A DNA stretch of 21,659 bases, taken from positions 1 to 21,659 of IMG/VR virus record IMGVR_UViG_3300035145_002537; one strand, given 5' to 3'. A program made the position numbers and the translations under genes. The first letter of the stretch is position 1. Each line of letters opens with the position of its first letter. Origin of the DNA: a virus. Shown here in pieces: positions 1 through 5,442 of the stretch. Under the pieces are notes generated by a model. It searched no databases, had not been told where the DNA came from, and saw only the letters and a program-made list of their open reading frames with translations.

Positions 1-135
1 GCCAGTTTCGGTCTTATCCTTCATGTATGGTTTTAGAGATTGTAATTCTTGAAGTATTAAACTCGCTTCTCGTGGACTATAATAATCGTAAATTATAGTG
101 TGAGGGAAAGGATTATTTAGATTATGAATTCTCAT
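1..135 (-). CDS. Partial 2OG-Fe(II) oxygenase-like protein (N-terminus only)
   Basis: A reading frame opens with ATG at 135 and runs 45 codons without a stop to the left window edge, so only the N-terminus is visible. The peptide begins MRIHNLNNPFPHTIIYDYYS. An N-terminal NPFPHxII...E pattern is common in small phage 2OG-Fe(II)/prolyl-4-hydroxylase-like oxygenases. The Fe and 2OG ligands would lie outside the window, so this call rests on a short stretch. The start overlaps the last 14 bases of the upstream 69-aa gene, as expected for translationally coupled phage genes, and a purine-rich AAAAGG lies about 10 bases upstream. Seen: an open frame with coherent composition. Inferred: the family. 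Confidence 0.55.
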   Translation of the reverse strand, partial: MRIHNLNNPFPHTIIYDYYSPREASLILQELQSLKPYMKDKTETG

Positions 136-331
136 TCCATACTGCCTTTTCTTCTAAAGCGTACTTGGCTCCTTCGATATAATCTCGATCTTCTTCTGAA
201 AGCACACTCCAAAATTTGGAAATACTCGAGATATGACTACTAACTTCATCTGGTTTGTTTAGATGAAAATTAGAATCCATCATATGCTCGAGTTCATCCA
301 TTCTTAGTTTAATCTTATTTTTAATGTTCAT
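122..331 (-). CDS. Conserved small phage protein, 69 aa, function unknown
   Basis: A small acidic, probably helical soluble protein with no signal peptide or membrane segment. The stretch FWSVLSEEDRDYIEGAKYAL near residues 41-60 resembles small conserved proteins of T4-like marine phages, but I cannot assign a function. It is the first gene behind a strong sigma-70-like promoter whose -10 box ends only six bases before the ATG, so the transcript may have almost no leader. No Shine-Dalgarno sequence fits in that gap. The next gene overlaps its end by 14 bases. Its promoter suggests early expression. Confidence 0.75.
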   Translation of the reverse strand: MNIKNKIKLRMDELEHMMDSNFHLNKPDEVSSHISSISKFWSVLSEEDRDYIEGAKYALEEKAVWNENS

Positions 332-366
332 ACTTGTATAATACTACAAGTTGTACAAAAAGTCAA
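332..366 (-). promoter_or_regulatory. Sigma-70-like promoter with a palindrome over the -10 box
   Basis: On the minus strand, -35 TTGACT (366-361) and -10 TATTAT (343-338) are separated by exactly 17 bp. A dyad with 7-bp arms, ACTTGTA and TACAAGT (332-338 and 345-351, 6-bp centre), covers the -10 box and looks like an operator. Expected transcription start is at or next to the ATG at 331. Confidence 0.7.
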
Positions 367-368
367 GA

Positions 369-1415
369 CTAAAATTTATATCTAATTGATCCTACGACCT
401 GTTGTCCATGATCTGTAAACGCACCTGTATAAACATTGGTTTGTTCTTTGTCATGTAGATATAAACCTAACTCTAATCCATCTTGTTTGTCAGGACGTTT
501 GCTTGGATCATAGTTTGCATAGATATTATGTACTATACCATAATAGTTGCCATCATATCCAAGATCATCATTTTCCGTTCTATGTGCTGTAACATAAGTT
601 GAATTAGTTACATTATACATTACGCCATAATCTAAACGATCATCTTTTGTATATGTGCCTGTGTTCTTGTCGTCCCACAGTTCAACACCCCAAACTAAAG
701 GAGTACCAAATCTGTGTAAACTTCCGCCAATTGAATAACCTTCTTGGTCACCTTTGGTTGTTTCTTCAGGTCCTGTGATACGCATATATGACACTTCTGC
801 AAATCCAATATCAACTGTTGCTGTACCATAAAATACATTGCCGTCATTATCATAACCTAATGATACACCCCATGGTGTTTCTTTCTTTAGTCTATGAGAG
901 TCAAAATCAAATTCGTTGTCATATTCCCAACCACCAAATGTTAACACAGTTTTTTCTCTGTGATCAATTCTGTAGTTTGTTTCTGTATAGATTAGTGGAA
1001 CTGAAATCTTTGGAGTCTTTGCAAATCCCATTCTTTGTGCGTCAGTTTCACCAATATAGAAACGTGCATATTCATTACCGAATCCAAGTTGTTTTTCTTG
1101 TACAGTATTGTTTAATGATGTGTCTAATGAATAGTGTGTATCATAAGTCATTGATGCACCTACCCAATCAACTGAAAGAGTTTCTGGAACATTAGATGAA
1201 ATACCTACTTGTAATTCACCTCTTGAATCCCAGCCTGAATCGTATGTTTTATCGTCGTAGTATCCTTCTACTTCACCATTGACAAAAAAGCCATTTGGTA
1301 AGTTTGGATTGCTATTCTCAAGGGCAGTAACTCTATCCTCAAGTGTTTTTTCGTTAGCCAATACGCCTGTTGTTAATCCAAACAGAACGGCTAACATTAT
1401 TGTTAGTTGTTTCAT
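369..1415 (-). CDS. Phage-encoded outer-membrane porin-like beta-barrel protein
   Basis: The 348-aa protein starts with a classical Sec signal peptide (about residues 1-20, ending in VLA). A short coiled-coil-like segment, LEDRVTALE, follows at about 26-34. The rest alternates polar and hydrophobic residues with many Tyr, Gly and Asp, as in beta-strands. It ends in SIRYKF, with the terminal Phe expected of outer-membrane proteins handled by the BAM complex. This architecture fits a porin-type barrel exported to the outer membrane; I see no phage structural domain. It lies alone between a terminator (1441-1467) and the promoter of the next gene, with AAGGAA about 9 bases before the ATG. Possible roles are solute uptake, masking or replacing a receptor (superinfection exclusion), or an acquired host gene. 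Porin class and substrate cannot be told. Confidence 0.75.
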   Translation of the reverse strand: MKQLTIMLAVLFGLTTGVLANEKTLEDRVTALENSNPNLPNGFFVNGEVEGYYDDKTYDSGWDSRGELQVGISSNVPETLSVDWVGASMTYDTHYSLDTSLNNTVQEKQLGFGNEYARFYIGETDAQRMGFAKTPKISVPLIYTETNYRIDHREKTVLTFGGWEYDNEFDFDSHRLKKETPWGVSLGYDNDGNVFYGTATVDIGFAEVSYMRITGPEETTKGDQEGYSIGGSLHRFGTPLVWGVELWDDKNTGTYTKDDRLDYGVMYNVTNSTYVTAHRTENDDLGYDGNYYGIVHNIYANYDPSKRPDKQDGLELGLYLHDKEQTNVYTGAFTDHGQQVVGSIRYKF

Positions 1416-1440
1416 TTATTTTTATTTCCTTATTTTATTC

Positions 1441-1467
1441 GAATAAAAAAGGCACACCAGGTGCCTT
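1441..1467 (-). terminator. Rho-independent terminator after tRNA-Trp
   Basis: The minus strand forms a 7-bp stem AAGGCAC/GTGCCTT with a CTGGT loop, followed directly by TTTTTTATT. It closes the tmRNA/glycine-zipper/tRNA-Trp unit and separates it from the porin gene. Confidence 0.85.
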
Positions 1468-1481
1468 CATTATTAGTTATT

Positions 1482-1498
1482 TGCACTCTTAGAGTGCA
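1482..1498 (-). other. Hairpin in the tRNA-Trp 3' trailer
   Basis: A perfect 7-bp inverted repeat, TGCACTC and GAGTGCA with a 3-base loop, lies 10 bases past the CCA end of tRNA-Trp. There is no T-run beside it, so it is more likely an RNA-processing or stability element than a terminator. The true terminator follows about 15 bases later. Confidence 0.5.
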
Positions 1499-1508
1499 GT
1501 TTTAAAAG

Positions 1509-1582
1509 TGGCATCGGAACAAGGAATCGAACCTCAGTTTACAGTTTTGGAGACTGTCGTGTTTCCACTACACTATTCCGAC
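1509..1582 (-). tRNA. tRNA-Trp (anticodon CCA)
   Basis: The minus strand folds into a full cloverleaf. The acceptor is GTCGGAA with TTCCGAT (the first pair is G-U). The D-stem is GTG/CAC. The anticodon stem ACAGT/ACTGT holds the loop CTCCAAA with anticodon CCA. The T-stem TGAGG/CCTTG has loop TTCGATT. The discriminator is G and the CCA end is encoded in the DNA. It begins 4 bases after the stop codon of the glycine-zipper gene, so it is probably cut from the same transcript. No intron or missing arm is visible. Confidence 0.95.
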
Positions 1583-1586
1583 ATAA

Positions 1587-2012
1587 TTACTTTTGAAAAC
1601 GAAGTGAGTGCTTTCTTCCGTTATACCAAAAAGTCACTGTTGAGTGAGAATACACTTCTTCTACAGTTTGATTATAACGTGTTTCTCTACGGCATTGGGT
1701 TTCTACACGACTTTGTGCTTTGGAATTATTGTGTCCAATAATACCGCCAAGCAATGCTCCAACTGCTCCACCGTTTTCTACATTCTTTGTTACATTGTTA
1801 CCAATGACTCCGCCAATGATCGCACCTGTTAGTGCATCACCCGTTTTGTCTCCGCCAACAACAACATCTTCACAAATTTCGATACTGTATGGTGACTTCT
1901 TTACTACAGATTTATAATGATCGTTTACAACTTCTGCGTGTGCCACACCTGATAAAAATCCTACGCCAATGCAGATGGCGACGGCATGGAAATAAAACTC
2001 TTTAAACTGCAT
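1587..2012 (-). CDS. Exported glycine-zipper (2TM-like) envelope protein
   Basis: The 141-aa protein has an N-terminal signal peptide, hydrophobic to about residue 26 and ending AHA. A glycine-zipper segment at about residues 57-93 is rich in GAIIGGVIG and GALLGGIIG patterns, the hallmark of the Rick_17kDa/glycine-zipper 2TM families. Those proteins sit in or at the outer membrane or periplasm. No lipobox cysteine is seen next to the signal peptide, so it is probably not a lipoprotein. Two pairs of Cys/Tyr-rich segments flank the zipper. AAGGA lies about 7 bases before the ATG. The gene sits between tmRNA and tRNA-Trp in one transcription unit and next to a porin-like gene. A role in envelope modification, lysis or exclusion is inference. 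Confidence 0.75.
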   Translation of the reverse strand: MQFKEFYFHAVAICIGVGFLSGVAHAEVVNDHYKSVVKKSPYSIEICEDVVVGGDKTGDALTGAIIGGVIGNNVTKNVENGGAVGALLGGIIGHNNSKAQSRVETQCRRETRYNQTVEEVYSHSTVTFWYNGRKHSLRFQK

Positions 2013-2035
2013 TTGATTGTCCTTCTCTGTTGATG

Positions 2036-2299
2036 TAAGTGCAACTTTTCTGTTGCCAGGTAAGTTGCCAACCCCGTAGCCTAACTAATTAGGCCGCAAG
2101 AGCAAAGTTTTCGTTTGCGTCTATAGATTTGCTTGATTTACGGTCATCGCCTACCGGTAACTCCACAATGCCTAATCCGCCAGTCGATCCTACATCACCC
2201 CCTCAAAGCACACTCATTGAATGTGTTTTAAGTGATTGGTGGAGGTGCCGGGAATCGCACCCGGGTCCTGTTCGTCGTCGCCACGCTTCAACGTTACCC
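2036..2299 (-). ncRNA. ssrA: Circularly permuted two-piece tmRNA
   Basis: The gene is in permuted order. The acceptor piece comes first (about 2299-2237): T-arm CCGGG/CCCGG with loop TGCGATT, then CACCTCC, discriminator A and CCA (2239-2237). A 34-base spacer (2236-2203) with a small ACAC/GTGT hairpin follows. The coding piece starts at 2202 with GGGGGTGATG, whose first seven bases pair with CACCTCC to rebuild the acceptor stem (one G-U). The D-loop-like GGATCGAC, a PK1-like fold (2143-2117 region), the tag frame, a GCCTAA/TTAGGC hairpin spanning the tag stop, and an H-type pseudoknot (GTTG/CAAC interlocked with GCAACT/AGTTGC, ending 2041) follow. The resume region TAGAC-GCA matches known tmRNAs. 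Cleavage of the spacer would give two RNAs. The exact ends are estimates. Confidence 0.93.
2089..2118 (-). other. tmRNA proteolysis-tag reading frame
   Basis: From resume codon GCA to TAA it encodes ANENFALAA, so the full tag after the alanine carried by tmRNA would be (A)ANENFALAA. The ALAA end matches tags recognised by ClpXP/ClpAP. The stop codon lies inside a GCCTAA/TTAGGC stem, as in other tmRNAs. Confidence 0.9.
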
Positions 2300-2301
2300 T
2301 T

Positions 2302-2332
2302 TATTTATAACACCTCTATGCGAGGATGTCAA
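2302..2332 (-). promoter_or_regulatory. Combined sigma-70-like and T4-late-like promoter of tmRNA
   Basis: On the minus strand, consensus -35 TTGACA (2332-2327), a 17-bp spacer and -10 TATAAA (2309-2304). The -10 reads on as TATAAATA (2309-2302), the T4 late-promoter consensus, so one site could serve both programmes. The spacer holds a CCTC/GAGG dyad. The predicted start is the GGG at 2299-2297, the first bases of the acceptor piece. The promoter lies partly in the 3' end of the 99-aa gene. Confidence 0.8.
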
Positions 2333-2615
2333 GTTCTTTTTTAGTTTTTTGTTTGGATTTTGGTTGCCTAATTGGTTCAAGCCAACTATCGGCAATGTAT
2401 GCTTGTGGACTTGGTCCAAGTAATGTAGTTAGATCGTCTGCTTCTATCCACCAATAATGATCATGAACCAAACATTGGCAGTTCATTCCTCTAAATTGAA
2501 ATTGTTCGCCTACATTGTATTTTCCAATGTACTCTTTTACTTTGACTATTCTACCAACATTCTGTGGACGCACAGAAAAGACTATTCGGGCGATATCGCC
2601 TTGATTACATTTCAT
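2316..2615 (-). CDS. Conserved phage protein, 99 aa, function unknown
   Basis: The protein begins MKCNQGDIARIVFSVRPQN and has GRIVKVKEYIG in the N-terminal third, which suggests a small beta-barrel (SH3/KOW-like). It then has two Trp in HYWWIEADD and a C-terminal ADSWLEPIR segment, a pattern I associate with small phage proteins of unknown role. The tail is Lys-rich. It follows the cold-shock gene after 21 bases, so the two are probably co-transcribed from the late-type promoter at 2892-2899. Its last codons contain the -35 box of the tmRNA promoter. Fold is inference and no function is assigned. Confidence 0.7.
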   Translation of the reverse strand: MKCNQGDIARIVFSVRPQNVGRIVKVKEYIGKYNVGEQFQFRGMNCQCLVHDHYWWIEADDLTTLLGPSPQAYIADSWLEPIRQPKSKQKTKKELDILA

Positions 2616-2636
2616 AAAATTACTTAGTTGCGATGA

Positions 2637-2849
2637 TTATTTCTTTTGAATATTTCCGGCGACAATCTTGCCGCGAAAATCAAGTTCTTCGTATGTCAGT
2701 TCCATACCCTCAACAATTAGGTCTTCTACAATACCTGCTTTTTTAAGTTCGGATATATGAACAAAGATGTCTTTGGCACCAGGAGTTTCCGGTGTTATAA
2801 ACCCGAAACCCTTAACTGGATTGTACCATTTTAATTTTCCGTTATGCAT
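2637..2849 (-). CDS. Cold-shock-domain protein (CspA-like)
   Basis: At 70 aa this is the standard length of a single cold-shock domain. RNP1 is KGFGFI (about residues 13-18) and RNP2 is DIFVHIS (about 27-33), with the N-terminal GKLKWYNPVKG strand. These bind single-stranded nucleic acid, so the product is likely an RNA chaperone or single-strand binder in the cytoplasm. A late-type TATAAATA promoter (2892-2899) sits about 45 bases upstream of the ATG, directly after the terminator of the preceding operon. This suggests expression independent of the nrd block. GAGGG lies about 12 bases before the start. Cold-shock genes are known in marine phages. The domain call is secure; the RNA target is not known. 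Confidence 0.93.
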   Translation of the reverse strand: MHNGKLKWYNPVKGFGFITPETPGAKDIFVHISELKKAGIVEDLIVEGMELTYEELDFRGKIVAGNIQKK

Positions 2850-2891
2850 ATTTAATGTTACCCTCTGTACTGTATTTACCGTTTTTGGATA

Positions 2892-2899
2892 TATTTATA
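2892..2899 (-). promoter_or_regulatory. T4-late-type promoter TATAAATA before the cold-shock gene
   Basis: An exact TATAAATA on the minus strand, immediately downstream of the T-run of the Hc1-operon terminator. This terminator-promoter junction starts a new unit with the cold-shock gene. Confidence 0.7.
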
Positions 2900-2936
2900 C
2901 AAAAAAATAGCACAAAGGATTTCTCCTCTGTGCTAT
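2900..2936 (-). terminator. Strong rho-independent terminator after the Hc1-like gene
   Basis: The minus strand forms an 8-bp stem ATAGCACA/TGTGCTAT, then a G-U pair, AGGA/TCCT and a GAAA tetraloop (13 pairs in all), followed by TTTTTTT. It ends the nrdA-to-Hc1 block. Confidence 0.93.
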
Positions 2937-2948
2937 ATTCAATTGAGA

Positions 2949-3128
2949 TTATAGAGAGTTTTTCTTCTCTTGGATTTCCGCTCTTCTTGATTTTGCAAGT
3001 TTACCAATGTTTCCTAAGGCTTTTCTTGCTCTTGCCGCGGCCGCTTTAACATTCTTAGTATCGAATGCTTCTGCTTCTTTCAAGTAGTTTTCATATTCAG
3101 CAACGATTTGCTCATGAATTGTTGACAT
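2949..3128 (-). CDS. Histone H1-like (Hc1-type) small basic protein, 59 aa
   Basis: The ATG at 3128 is chosen because CAGGAGAAAGAT precedes it; the longer frame starting at 3215 would lie deep inside the HAD gene without such a site. The 59-aa product has an acidic helical N-terminus and a basic C-terminal half reading VKAAAARARKALGNIGKLAK, close in pattern to the N-terminal part of Hc1-type bacterial histone H1-like proteins (AAxxRxRKAL...LAK). It probably binds DNA or helps compact it, perhaps on the phage genome or the host nucleoid. It overlaps the HAD gene by 17 bases and is the last gene before a strong terminator. The family call is by pattern only. Confidence 0.65.
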   Translation of the reverse strand: MSTIHEQIVAEYENYLKEAEAFDTKNVKAAAARARKALGNIGKLAKSRRAEIQEKKNSL

Positions 3129-3726
3129 ATCTTTCTCCTGTAATGTGTTTATAAACAGTGCTCCAGAATTTAGCAGTTGGAATTTCATGAGCATATTCGT
3201 TTTTGTTATACTCATGTTCGATGATAATGGGTTTCAAACCTAAGTCTTTCCCTAACTTAGCATTTTCAACTTTATCTTCAATCCACCAGGCCCCTGAACC
3301 TTCGTACTTGGTTAGTGCTTCACGTTTGTCTGCACCAGTTGGTAGAAAGGTAATGTCGGATATTGTGCCTTCCCCAAATACATCAGCAAGATTCATTCTG
3401 CGTAATTGTTGTGCTGGCTTATCCGTGTGCATAGAAGTAATAGCCTTAAATTCATAGCCTTGTTCTTTAAGTAACTTCACTACTTCTACTGCGTCTCTAT
3501 GAGGATCTAAAAAGCACATCCATGCTGAGCGATTAAAATACTCAATCATAAATCTACCTTTAGACTCATCGATTTCTTTTTTGTCTGTAGTCTCCATCCA
3601 TTCCCATACATGGTATTTGGTATTATCTTTTTCAATGATATTTTCCAATGCCATAAACTGTAAAAAAGCATTTTTCCAGTCTAAGAGAACTCCGTCAACA
3701 TCAACTAAAATTAACTTATCATTCAT
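3112..3726 (-). CDS. HAD-superfamily phosphatase (5'-nucleotidase-like)
   Basis: The four HAD motifs can be followed in the 204-aa protein: motif I DVDGV with D9 and D11, motif II TS at 97-98, a motif III Lys at about 134-140, and motif IV WWIED with E150/D151. The cap region between residues 20 and 80 is helical and aromatic-rich, as in C1-capped 5'(3')-deoxyribonucleotidases. Beside nrdA, nrdB and glutaredoxin, removal of phosphate from nucleotides is plausible, but the substrate is not visible. The start codon overlaps the stop of the Sm-like gene by one base (TAATG), so translation is probably coupled. Confidence 0.8.
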   Translation of the reverse strand: MNDKLILVDVDGVLLDWKNAFLQFMALENIIEKDNTKYHVWEWMETTDKKEIDESKGRFMIEYFNRSAWMCFLDPHRDAVEVVKLLKEQGYEFKAITSMHTDKPAQQLRRMNLADVFGEGTISDITFLPTGADKREALTKYEGSGAWWIEDKVENAKLGKDLGLKPIIIEHEYNKNEYAHEIPTAKFWSTVYKHITGERYVNNS

Positions 3727-4013
3727 TATGTTTTAATCCCTGTTGTTGCTTCGATGTATCTTTTTGCATGGTCTTCAAGTGTTTTTGCAATCACCATAAC
3801 GTTTGATTTTGGAATTGATACATCTTGTGTCGGATCGGAAGTGATCATCCATTGACCTAATACTAATCCGCTTGGACCTTGCATTAATGTTAATGGCTTA
3901 TGTACTACCCACGATGTATCTTTTTCTTCTGTAACACGAGCAACAATTTCCTCACCCGAGGTAAGTTTTATTGATACTGTGTCTCCTGATTTTGCAGGTG
4001 TGTTCACTAACAT
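3726..4013 (-). CDS. Sm/LSm-like small protein, 95 aa
   Basis: Residues about 9-30, SGDTVSIKLTSGEEIVARV, have the strand-turn-strand pattern of an Sm1 motif, where a G-x-x-V-x-I-x-L-x-x-G-E-x-I sequence makes the first three strands of an Sm fold. A second hydrophobic strand, SNVMVIAK, lies at about 70-77. Proteins of this fold (Hfq, LSm) form rings that bind RNA; this one is not clearly Hfq, as no YKHA-type motif is seen. Similar small Sm-like proteins occur in T4-like marine phages. It is coupled by one-base overlaps to the genes on both sides. RNA binding is inference from fold. Confidence 0.6.
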   Translation of the reverse strand: MLVNTPAKSGDTVSIKLTSGEEIVARVTEEKDTSWVVHKPLTLMQGPSGLVLGQWMITSDPTQDVSIPKSNVMVIAKTLEDHAKRYIEATTGIKT

Positions 4014-4279
4014 TATTGGCTCAGTCCTTCCATTCCGGTTTCTTCTACATACTTGGCTAACGCATCGTAGCCTCCTATATACTTACCGTGCAGGATAATT
4101 TGTGGAACTGATCTTGGCGCTGGTAATCCGTTTGCTTCGAATTCTTCTGTAAGTTGTTGCACTGAAATGTCTGAACCAACTTGGATTGATTCATATTCAA
4201 TGTTTAATGTTTTCAATAAGTGTTTTGCTTTGTCACAAAATGAACACATTGGTTTTGAGTATACTACTGTTCTGCTCAT
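4013..4279 (-). CDS. Glutaredoxin
   Basis: The 88-aa thioredoxin-fold protein has the redox pair C12-S-F-C15 after a short VVYSKP strand, the cis-proline segment SVPQI and the glutathione-site GGYDAL near the C-terminus. It would reduce the disulfide formed in NrdA at each turnover, using glutathione. It overlaps nrdB by 4 bases (ATGA) and the Sm-like gene by one, so the reductase and its electron donor are made from one message. T4 uses a comparable phage-encoded donor (NrdC). The CxxC is intact, so the dithiol mechanism is expected. Confidence 0.93.
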   Translation of the reverse strand: MSRTVVYSKPMCSFCDKAKHLLKTLNIEYESIQVGSDISVQQLTEEFEANGLPAPRSVPQIILHGKYIGGYDALAKYVEETGMEGLSQ

Positions 4280-5379
4280 AGTTTAAATCCTTTAAATGTA
4301 TCTTTTTCTACATCTTGTTTGACACCACCAATAATGTAAGACTCAACTTCAGTCTCTTGCGGTGCAACCTGCAAGCCTGCGGAACTTAACCAATGTTGTG
4401 TCCAAGGTAGAGGGTTAGTATTAAGTGGACGATCATAAATCGTCTTAAGTCCAAGTGCTTTCAATCTCTTGTTAGCAATGAATTCTACATATGCGTGTAG
4501 CAAGTTTTCGTTAAGACCAATAATTGATCCGTCTTTGAACAAATAGTCTGCCCAACGTTTTTCTTCATCTACACAATTACGCCACATCTCATAAACTTCT
4601 TCTTCACACTCTTTTGCAATTTTAACAAAGTCTTTGTCGTCATCACCTTTTGCCCAATGCTTAAGAATATGTGTAGACAAGTTCAAGTGTGTTGCTTCGT
4701 CACGTGCAATAAGTGAAATAATTTTAGCAGAACCTTCCATAAGTTTAAGTTCGCCAAAAGCAAACGTACAAGCAAACGATACATAGAAACGTAAACCTTC
4801 AAGTATGTTTACAGTCATCATTGCTTTGTAAAGAGATTTTTTAACTTCATATAAGTCGCCTTTGCCTTTGTTGAAATAATCATTAGCAACATTATAAAAA
4901 TTATCGTATTCTTTACATACACTTTCAGCACGTTCGATAATCTTTTCGTCATCAAGAATAGTGTCAAACACTTCGCTTGGATCTGGATATACATTTTTTA
5001 CAATGTGTGTATATGAACGTGAGTGAATAGTTTCAAAAAAGTCCCAAGCAACAATACAACTTTCAAGTTCAGGTAATGAACAATATGGTAAGAATGCCAT
5101 ACAAGGTCCTCGACCTTGTACACTATCTAATAGTGTTTGATATTTTAAATTAGAGGTAAAAATATGTTTTTGTTCAGGTCTGAATTCTGCATAATCTCCT
5201 CTGTCTTTTTGAAGACTTACTTCTTCAGGTCGCCAAAAGTACCCTAACATAGTTTGATTAAGTTTGTCATACTCTGGAAACTTAAACGTATCGTATCGTT
5301 GAGTGTTTTGATCTTCACCGAAAAACATATGCTGTTTTGTGAAGTCAACCTTATTCCTGTTAAAAACCGTTTTTGCCAT
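4276..5379 (-). CDS. nrdB: Ribonucleotide reductase class Ia beta subunit
   Basis: The 367-aa protein has full NrdB length. Di-iron ligands line up with the E. coli enzyme: D85 in LLDSVQGR, E116 and H119 in ETIHSRSY, E194 in ILEGLRF, E228 and H231 in RDEATH. Tyr123, the radical site, is present. With NrdA it reduces ribonucleoside diphosphates to deoxy forms in the cytoplasm. The gene follows nrdA after 63 bases, and that gap holds a sigma-70-type promoter of its own, so beta can be made without alpha. GAGGAACA lies upstream of the start. No intron or intein breaks the frame. Confidence 0.97.
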   Translation of the reverse strand: MAKTVFNRNKVDFTKQHMFFGEDQNTQRYDTFKFPEYDKLNQTMLGYFWRPEEVSLQKDRGDYAEFRPEQKHIFTSNLKYQTLLDSVQGRGPCMAFLPYCSLPELESCIVAWDFFETIHSRSYTHIVKNVYPDPSEVFDTILDDEKIIERAESVCKEYDNFYNVANDYFNKGKGDLYEVKKSLYKAMMTVNILEGLRFYVSFACTFAFGELKLMEGSAKIISLIARDEATHLNLSTHILKHWAKGDDDKDFVKIAKECEEEVYEMWRNCVDEEKRWADYLFKDGSIIGLNENLLHAYVEFIANKRLKALGLKTIYDRPLNTNPLPWTQHWLSSAGLQVAPQETEVESYIIGGVKQDVEKDTFKGFKL

Positions 5380-5400
5380 TTTAATATTGTTCCTCTAATT

Positions 5401-5439
5401 GTGTATTTCTATAATACACTATGTTTGTTACTGTGTCAA
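5401..5439 (-). promoter_or_regulatory. Sigma-70-like promoter of nrdB with a dyad over the -10 box
   Basis: On the minus strand, TTGACA (5439-5434), 17-bp spacer, TATTAT (5416-5411). Inverted arms GTGTAT and ATACAC (5401-5406 and 5414-5419) flank and overlap the -10. The -35 starts four bases beyond the nrdA stop codon. Confidence 0.78.
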
Positions 5440-5442
5440 CAA

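Noticed and set aside
2237-2299. A separate tRNA gene
   Set aside because: It has a T-arm, acceptor 3' strand and CCA but no anticodon arm or D-arm. Its partner acceptor strand lies downstream at 2202, and the tag frame follows, so it is the acceptor piece of the tmRNA.
2949-3215. The 88-aa version of the Hc1-like protein
   Set aside because: The start at 3215 has no ribosome site and lies far inside the HAD gene. The ATG at 3128 has AGGAGA upstream and gives a compact 59-aa protein.
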